Source of the DNA: Propionibacteriaceae bacterium
Lineage (GTDB): Bacteria; Actinomycetota; Actinomycetes; Propionibacteriales; Propionibacteriaceae
Assembly (NCBI GenBank): GCA_021323255.1
Contig: JAJTCL010000193.1
Location: 1 to 10,916, forward strand
DNA: 10,916 nt
Direction: 5' to 3'
Both the position numbers and the translations under genes were made by a program. The first letter of the stretch is position 1. Each line of letters opens with the position of its first letter. Below, in pieces: positions 7,367 to 10,916 of the stretch. A model generated the notes under the pieces. That model was not told the origin of the DNA, ran no database searches, and worked only from the letters and a program-made list of their open reading frames with translations.

Positions 7367-7395
7367 AGGTTACCGGTTAGCTCCAGGACCAATAA
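7367..7395 (-). promoter_or_regulatory. Possible promoter for a leaderless mfd transcript
   Basis: On the minus strand, TAACCT (7367-7372) fits the actinobacterial -10 pattern TANNNT and ends 6 nt before the mfd GTG. That would start the transcript at or within a base or so of the start codon. A weak -35 candidate, TTATTG (7390-7395), lies 17 nt further upstream. The absence of any Shine-Dalgarno sequence before this GTG agrees with leaderless initiation, which is frequent in actinomycetes. Confidence 0.4.
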
Positions 7396-7403
7396 GAACT
7401 GTC

Positions 7404-7419
7404 TGGAAGGTGGCTTCCA
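7404..7419 (-). terminator. Short hairpin directly after the cyclase gene stop
   Basis: TGGAAG (7404-7409) and CTTCCA (7414-7419) form a 6-bp stem with a 4-nt loop, starting right after the TGA at 7420-7422. On the minus strand the stem is followed by GACAGTTCTTATT, which is only moderately T-rich. It may be a weak terminator separating this gene from mfd, but the stem is short and overlaps the region of the proposed mfd promoter. Confidence 0.3.
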
Positions 7420-8324
7420 TCAGGGAAGTCGGGCATAGGCGCGGACCGGGAAGCTGCCAAACTCACGAACCTTCGGCGGCACCGCGGTGAATCGAGCACC
7501 GGTTGGCGGCAGGGCAGCAAGGTTCGTCAGGTGCTCCACGATGTGTACCCCAGCCGCCAGGAGCTGGGTATGTGCCGGACGTTCCCGGCTGGTCTCTGCA
7601 TCGTCGATGTTGATCGAGTCGATGCCGACGAGGACGGCACCCGCCTTGATCAAATAGGCCGCGGCGTCAGCGCCGAGGAAAGGTGCGCCGGCGGCGTAAG
7701 CAGGAGTGCCGAAGTGTCGATCCCAGCCGGTATGCACCAGCACGGCGGCGCCTCGCAGGTCGCGGTCGTAGAACACCGTCGCTGGAATGTTCCGCTCTGC
7801 TGCATCCACCAGCCGGGAGGTTCCAGCGGCAGGTCCACCAACGTCTCCAGTTCCAGCTCAGCAAGATCGGCGCCATCGGCGTAACGGTGGTAGGGGCTGT
7901 CCAGGTAGGTACCGGAGTTCCCGGCCAGAGTGATCACATCGAGGGCAAACTCCGTGCCCTCCGCGTAATGCGAGCGGGAAGCCTCCCGCGTCAAGTGCGG
8001 ACGAATGGTGGGCACCGGGAGGCCAGGATAGGTAACCAGGCCAGCCGAGATGGTATGGCTCAAGTCCACCAGCCGACCGGCCGGCGACTCCGCCCGCTCT
8101 GATCTCACCCCGCGAGAACCCTTGTGAGGTTCGGCGACGATCTCCACTGCACGAAGCTCCACACGTCCGACCAGTGCTAGACCCAGGTGTCGGATGAACA
8201 ACTCGCCGATCTCCTCCTCGGAGAGAGCTGGACCAGGAAGATCGAGCCGGAATCCCTCGGCGGTCAGCCGGCCGCCATTGACGAACTCAACGTCGGCGTC
8301 GAAGTGGGCGCGGTACTCAGTCAC
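7420..8324 (-). pseudogene. Cyclase/kynurenine formamidase-family hydrolase, split by a frameshift
   Basis: The family (cyclase, PF04199 type) contains metal-dependent hydrolases such as kynurenine formamidase. The actual substrate here is unknown. The first frame (GTG at 8324) encodes residues 1-171 up to about 7812, with RLVDLSHTISAGLVTYPG at 84-101 and GNSGTYLDSPYH at 135-146. The rest of the domain (VDAAERNIPATVFYD, LVHTGWDRHFGTPAY, LVGIDSINIDD, VEHLTNLAALPPTGARF, VPPKVREFGSFPVRA) lies in a different frame, from about 7809 to the TGA at 7420. One missing base near 7810-7817 (minus-strand CCCGGCTGGTGG) explains it. No slippery heptamer is visible, so programmed frameshifting is unlikely. 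Residues 1-83 precede the hydrolase domain and contain AEPHKG, and resemble a separate small actinobacterial protein fused in frame. The usual HxGTHxDxPxH motif has Asn and Tyr for the first two His, retaining Asp142 and His146. An error in the sequence is possible. Confidence 0.82.
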
Positions 8325-8331
8325 AGTGCTG

Positions 8332-8337
8332 GAGTTT
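8332..8337 (-). promoter_or_regulatory. Possible -10 element before the cyclase-family gene
   Basis: The minus strand reads TAAACT about 8 nt before the GTG at 8324, fitting the TANNNT pattern. No Shine-Dalgarno sequence precedes the GTG, so a leaderless or near-leaderless transcript is possible. No convincing -35 is seen. The short 61-bp gap after pth would also allow read-through from upstream. Confidence 0.25.
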
Positions 8338-8385
8338 ATGAAGTGACTGAGCGCTGCCCGCCAGCTTTACCGATCTGCGGTCGCA

Positions 8386-8970
8386 TCAGCTGTTGAATGC
8401 GCTTTGAGTCTTCTCGAGCCCGACCAGAACCAGCGACTCAACTGCATCTGCGGCGCGGCCGATCTCGACCTCGACGGCCTCGCGTGCACTAGCCGGGAAA
8501 TTGCTGAGCAGATAGTCAGCCGGGTCTTGCCGGCCCGGGGGACGACCAACGCCGATGCGTACCCGGAAGAATTCCCCGTTCCCGAGGGACTTACGGATGG
8601 CCTTCAGCCCATTGTGGCCATTGTCGCCACCGCCGAACTTCACTCGCAGCTGGCCAGGGTCGATGTCGAGCTCATCATGAACCACGATCATCTGGGCCGG
8701 CTCCAGCTTGTAATAGGAGAGCAACCGGGTGACCGCCCAGCCGGTCTCGTTCATGAAGGTGCGTGATTTTGCCAGGATTAGTCGCGGTGCCTGGGCTCCC
8801 GGTGGTCCGATCCGGCCGTCGGCAACCTCGGCCCGGCAGCCGCGCAGCACTCTGAGCCGCACGTCCAGACGGCGCGCCAGCTCGTCGGCGACTCGATAGC
8901 CGATGTTGTGCCGATGCGATGCAAAGGCCGGGCCGGGGTTGCCGAGCCCGACGACCAGCCATGAACTCAT
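8386..8970 (-). CDS. pth: Peptidyl-tRNA hydrolase
   Basis: Pth cleaves the ester bond of peptidyl-tRNAs that fall off ribosomes, freeing tRNA for reuse in the cytosol. The 194-residue product has the expected length and all landmarks. These are VVGLGNPGPAF at 6-16, the catalytic His21 in HRHNIGY, FMNETG with Asn74, HDELD with Asp99, GGGDNGHNGLKAI containing Asn120, and RVRIGVGRPPG. The residue usually written Thr before RHN is His here (SHRHN), a mild variation. The ATG at 8970 gives the standard N-terminus, although the upstream Shine-Dalgarno sequence is weak. It begins 34 nt after the rplY stop, and rplY-pth adjacency is conserved in many bacteria, so co-transcription is likely. Confidence 0.97.
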   Translation of the reverse strand: MSSWLVVGLGNPGPAFASHRHNIGYRVADELARRLDVRLRVLRGCRAEVADGRIGPPGAQAPRLILAKSRTFMNETGWAVTRLLSYYKLEPAQMIVVHDELDIDPGQLRVKFGGGDNGHNGLKAIRKSLGNGEFFRVRIGVGRPPGRQDPADYLLSNFPASAREAVEVEIGRAADAVESLVLVGLEKTQSAFNS

Positions 8971-9004
8971 CCCAGATGCAGCTGCCCGTTAGGCACTTTC
9001 GAAC

Positions 9005-9661
9005 TCAGGCACTTTCGGAGTCGGCCGGCTCCTCGTCCGTGGTCGGTTCGGCGGTTGCTGCCACCGTAGGCTCCATGCCAGCCTCCGCCTCGGCCTCGGC
9101 CAGTTCGGCCTCGAGAGCCTCGACAGTCGGCGCATTGGTGATATTGACGATCAAGGTCTCCGGGTCGAGCTCAATCGATGAACCTGGGGGAAGCTGAAGG
9201 TCACGGGCCAGGATCTGAGTGTTAGGCGAGAGTCCCTCGATGGAAACGACGATCTGCTGCGGGATGTGCGTGGCCTCGGCCTCAATCGGGATGCTGTTGT
9301 GGTCGACCACCACCAGGGTTTCCGGACCGGCCTCACCCTCGATCTGCACCGGCACATCGACCGTGACCTTCTCGCCGCGTCGCACGATGACCAGATCGAC
9401 GTGCTCGATCGTGTGCTTCAGGGGATCGCGCTGGACCTGCTTCGGCAGTGCCAGCTGGGAACTGCCGTTGACCTCGATTGACAGCAATGCGTTTGCCGTG
9501 CGCAGAGCGAGCAGGGTTTCGTGACCGGGCAGGGCAATGTGGATCGGCGCCGTGCCGTGGCCGTACAACACGGCAGGCACCTTGTGCGCACGCCGGATCC
9601 GGCGGGCAGCGCCCTTGCCGAACTCCGTACGCAATTCGGCTGTGAGCTTTACCTCGGGCAC
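9005..9661 (-). CDS. rplY: Large ribosomal subunit protein bL25, long CTC type
   Basis: bL25 binds 5S rRNA in the 50S subunit. The 218-residue product is of the longer CTC (general stress protein) type. Residues 1-95 form the bL25 core (LTAELRTEFGKGAARRIRRAHKVPAVLYG, KQVQRDPLKHTIEHVDL), followed by the TL5-type C-terminal beta domain to about residue 180. A strongly acidic Ala/Glu tail (EALEAELAEAEAEAG to the end) then closes the protein, which is usual in actinomycetes and probably disordered. The GTG at 9661 is supported by GAGGAG with 7-nt spacing and by the family N-terminus MPEVKLTAELR. The gene follows prs by 376 bp and precedes pth by 34 bp. Confidence 0.97.
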   Translation of the reverse strand: MPEVKLTAELRTEFGKGAARRIRRAHKVPAVLYGHGTAPIHIALPGHETLLALRTANALLSIEVNGSSQLALPKQVQRDPLKHTIEHVDLVIVRRGEKVTVDVPVQIEGEAGPETLVVVDHNSIPIEAEATHIPQQIVVSIEGLSPNTQILARDLQLPPGSSIELDPETLIVNITNAPTVEALEAELAEAEAEAGMEPTVAATAEPTTDEEPADSESA

Positions 9662-9880
9662 GAACGAACTCCTCGGGACTAACGTTCAATTATCTTGATC
9701 AATACTCCGCGGGGGGACGCAGCTCGTTCGACCTAGTCGATCACGGTTCTGCGACCCTCGCCGAGGCAACCGCTCAACCTTAGCCGACAAGGCCCAATAG
9801 TCGCCAACTTGCCCTGAAACCAAACGGAGTAGTCCGTCTGCGAGCGTTGCGTTTGGCGCCGCCATGATGAGGAGGAGCGA

Positions 9881-9964
9881 ATGGACAGGCTCTTTCGGCC
9901 GCGAACGACGACGAATGAGGAGCAAGCACCAAAGTGCGCAAGGGTACCGTTCCGCCGCATGTGA
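9881..9964 (+). CDS. Possible 27-residue plus-strand micro-ORF
   Basis: ATG at 9881 is preceded by AGGAGG (9870-9875) at 5-nt spacing and runs 27 codons to TGA at 9962-9964. The predicted peptide is basic and hydrophilic, beginning MDRLFRPRTTTNEEQ, with no membrane segment or recognisable motif. It would be the only gene on the plus strand. The strong ribosome binding site is the sole argument. A chance purine run is equally possible. Confidence 0.2.
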   Translation: MDRLFRPRTTTNEEQAPKCARVPFRRM

Positions 9965-10006
9965 TCGCGACGACCCAGATTTAACTGAATGAGGCCGTTT
10001 CGACAC

Positions 10007-10018
10007 TTGTGATCACAA
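10007..10018. promoter_or_regulatory. Perfect 12-bp palindrome after prs
   Basis: TTGTGATCACAA is its own reverse complement and lies about 20 nt beyond the prs stop codon. A related half, TGTGATCGCGA, occurs at 9960-9970. It could be a dimeric regulator site for rplY or part of a prs 3' structure (flanking CGTTT at 9996-10000 and AAACG at 10017-10021 are complementary). I cannot assign a regulator. Confidence 0.3.
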
Positions 10019-10037
10019 ACGACCAGGGCCGTGATAG

Positions 10038-10916
10038 CTACGCCTGCCCATTGAAGAGGCTGGTGACCGAGCCTTCCTCAAAGACCTCGCGGATGGCTCG
10101 TGCGATCAAGGGAGCGATCGAGAGCACAGTGAGTGAGTCGAAGCGACGCTCCTCAGGAATCGGCAGGGTGTCGGTGACGATCACCTCTTCGAACTCGGCG
10201 GCCTTCAGCCGGTCAATGGCTGGTCCCGACAGCACCGGATGGGTAGCCGCCGCGATCACCGCCTTCGCGCCGCGAGCCTTCAACGCCTCCGCCGCCTGGC
10301 AGATGGTGCCGGCCGTGTCGATCATGTCGTCGACCACCAGGCAAACGCGCCCTTCCACCTCGCCAACGACCTCGTGAATGGCGACGGTGTTGACCAGGTT
10401 CGGGTCGCGCCGCTTATGGATGATCGCGAGGGCACAGTTCAACCTGTCGGTCCACATGTCGGCGACCCGCACCCGGCCGGCATCAGGTGAGACCACCGTC
10501 ATTTCGGAGGTGTCGTATTTCTTCAACAGGTAGTCGGAAAGCACCGGCATCGCCCACAGATGATCGACCGGTCCATCGAAGAAACCCTGGATCTGTGCGG
10601 CGTGCAGATCCACCGACATGATCCGGTGGGCGCCTGCGGTGTGAAATAGATCCGCGATCAGGCGAGCGGAGATCGGCTCGCGACCGCGGTGTTTCTTGTC
10701 CTGCCGGGCGTAGGGATAAAACGGTGCAACAACTGTGATCCGCTTGGCAGATGCCCGCTTCAGCGCATCGACCATGATCAACTGCTCCATGGTCCACTCG
10801 TTGACCGGAGCGGCGTGGCTCTGGATGACGAAGGCGTCGCAGCCGCGTACCGATTCTTCAAATCGCACATAGATCTCGGAGTTGGCGTAGCTGATCGCCC
10901 GGGTCGGTACGATCTC
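10038..10916 (-). CDS. prs: Ribose-phosphate pyrophosphokinase (PRPP synthase), 5' end cut off
   Basis: PRPP synthase transfers pyrophosphate from ATP to ribose 5-phosphate. The product feeds purine, pyrimidine, histidine, tryptophan and NAD synthesis and, in actinomycetes, decaprenyl-phosphoarabinose where that is made. The window contains 292 codons plus TAG and is in frame to its right edge (reading EIVPTRAISYANSEIYVRF). Roughly the first 30 residues are outside. Visible landmarks are YARQDKKHRGREPISA, the divalent-cation and substrate region SVDLHAAQIQGFFD, VVSPDAGRVRVA, the catalytic loop residues HKRRDP and the PRPP-binding VVDDMIDTAGTI. The C-terminus ends SVTSLFNGQA as usual. Nothing appears damaged. 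In many actinomycetes glmU lies upstream, but that lies outside the window here. Confidence 0.97.
   Translation of the reverse strand, partial: EIVPTRAISYANSEIYVRFEESVRGCDAFVIQSHAAPVNEWTMEQLIMVDALKRASAKRITVVAPFYPYARQDKKHRGREPISARLIADLFHTAGAHRIMSVDLHAAQIQGFFDGPVDHLWAMPVLSDYLLKKYDTSEMTVVSPDAGRVRVADMWTDRLNCALAIIHKRRDPNLVNTVAIHEVVGEVEGRVCLVVDDMIDTAGTICQAAEALKARGAKAVIAAATHPVLSGPAIDRLKAAEFEEVIVTDTLPIPEERRFDSLTVLSIAPLIARAIREVFEEGSVTSLFNGQA

Larger units (their letters stand above)
9662..10037. other. 376-bp gap between prs and rplY
   Basis: The gap holds the rplY ribosome binding site and, presumably, the rplY promoter. On the minus strand GATAAT is seen at about 9689-9694, preceded by the palindrome TTGATCAA, but no matching -35 is clear. 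Near the prs end is the palindrome TTGTGATCACAA (10007-10018). Open frames on the minus strand (for instance 9686-10006) lack a ribosome binding site and protein-like composition, and I do not call them. One short plus-strand frame with a good ribosome binding site is listed separately. I find no tRNA. Confidence 0.5.

Noticed and set aside
7800..7830. Programmed -1 frameshift in the cyclase gene
   Set aside because: No slippery heptamer or downstream structure was seen around the junction. A lost base or sequence error is simpler.
9686..10006. 106-codon minus-strand frame between prs and rplY
   Set aside because: Its GTG start lies inside the 12-bp palindrome with no ribosome binding site. 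The product has no recognisable domain and composition unlike the neighbouring proteins.
9662..10037. tRNA gene in the prs-rplY gap
   Set aside because: I looked for a T-loop-like GGTTCGAATCC and acceptor pairing on both strands and found none.
1..10916. CRISPR array, insertion sequence, prophage or secondary-metabolite system
   Set aside because: No regularly spaced repeats, transposase, integrase or phage genes and no biosynthetic enzymes are visible. The gene content is conserved housekeeping.

Overview
The window is a block of high-G+C DNA in which every convincing gene lies on the minus strand, so the genes read from the right edge to the left. The order in transcription direction is prs, rplY, pth, a cyclase-family gene, mfd, a SurA-N-type lipoprotein, mazG, a small membrane protein and eno. 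Protein sequences, frequent GTG starts and the clustering of prs-rplY-pth with mfd-mazG-eno point to an actinomycete. The same housekeeping genes cluster in mycobacteria and relatives. I cannot place it to genus.

Right part (8386-10916): prs is cut by the window edge. It is followed by a 376-bp gap, then rplY (long CTC-type bL25) with a good ribosome binding site, then pth 34 bp further on. Together they supply PRPP, a 5S rRNA-binding ribosomal protein and peptidyl-tRNA recycling. The gap holds a short palindrome and a doubtful plus-strand micro-ORF.

Middle (3785-8324): a metal-dependent hydrolase gene of the cyclase/kynurenine formamidase family is split between two reading frames near 7810-7817. 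It also carries an extra N-terminal segment of about 80 residues. Next is mfd, the transcription-repair coupling factor, full length except for one striking feature. About 12 residues that normally carry the Walker A P-loop glycines are absent, while the other helicase motifs I can recognise and the flanking sequence are intact and in frame. This is the most important observation in the window. It is either a natural ATPase-null Mfd or an assembly or sequencing error. The neighbouring frameshift makes both possibilities worth testing together.

Between mfd and the lipoprotein lies a 415-bp gap rich in inverted repeats, including a perfect 18-bp palindrome. 

Left part (1-3369): the lipoprotein, mazG and a PPQNY-repeat membrane protein are tightly packed (1-nt stop/start overlap, then an 18-24 nt gap) and probably form one transcript. 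A 234-bp gap with a short dispersed-repeat-like element separates them from eno. Eno ends before a strong GC-rich hairpin at 41-67. 

I see no convincing new multi-gene system. The window is a housekeeping region whose interest lies in two lesions (mfd and the cyclase gene) and in its repeat-bearing gaps.
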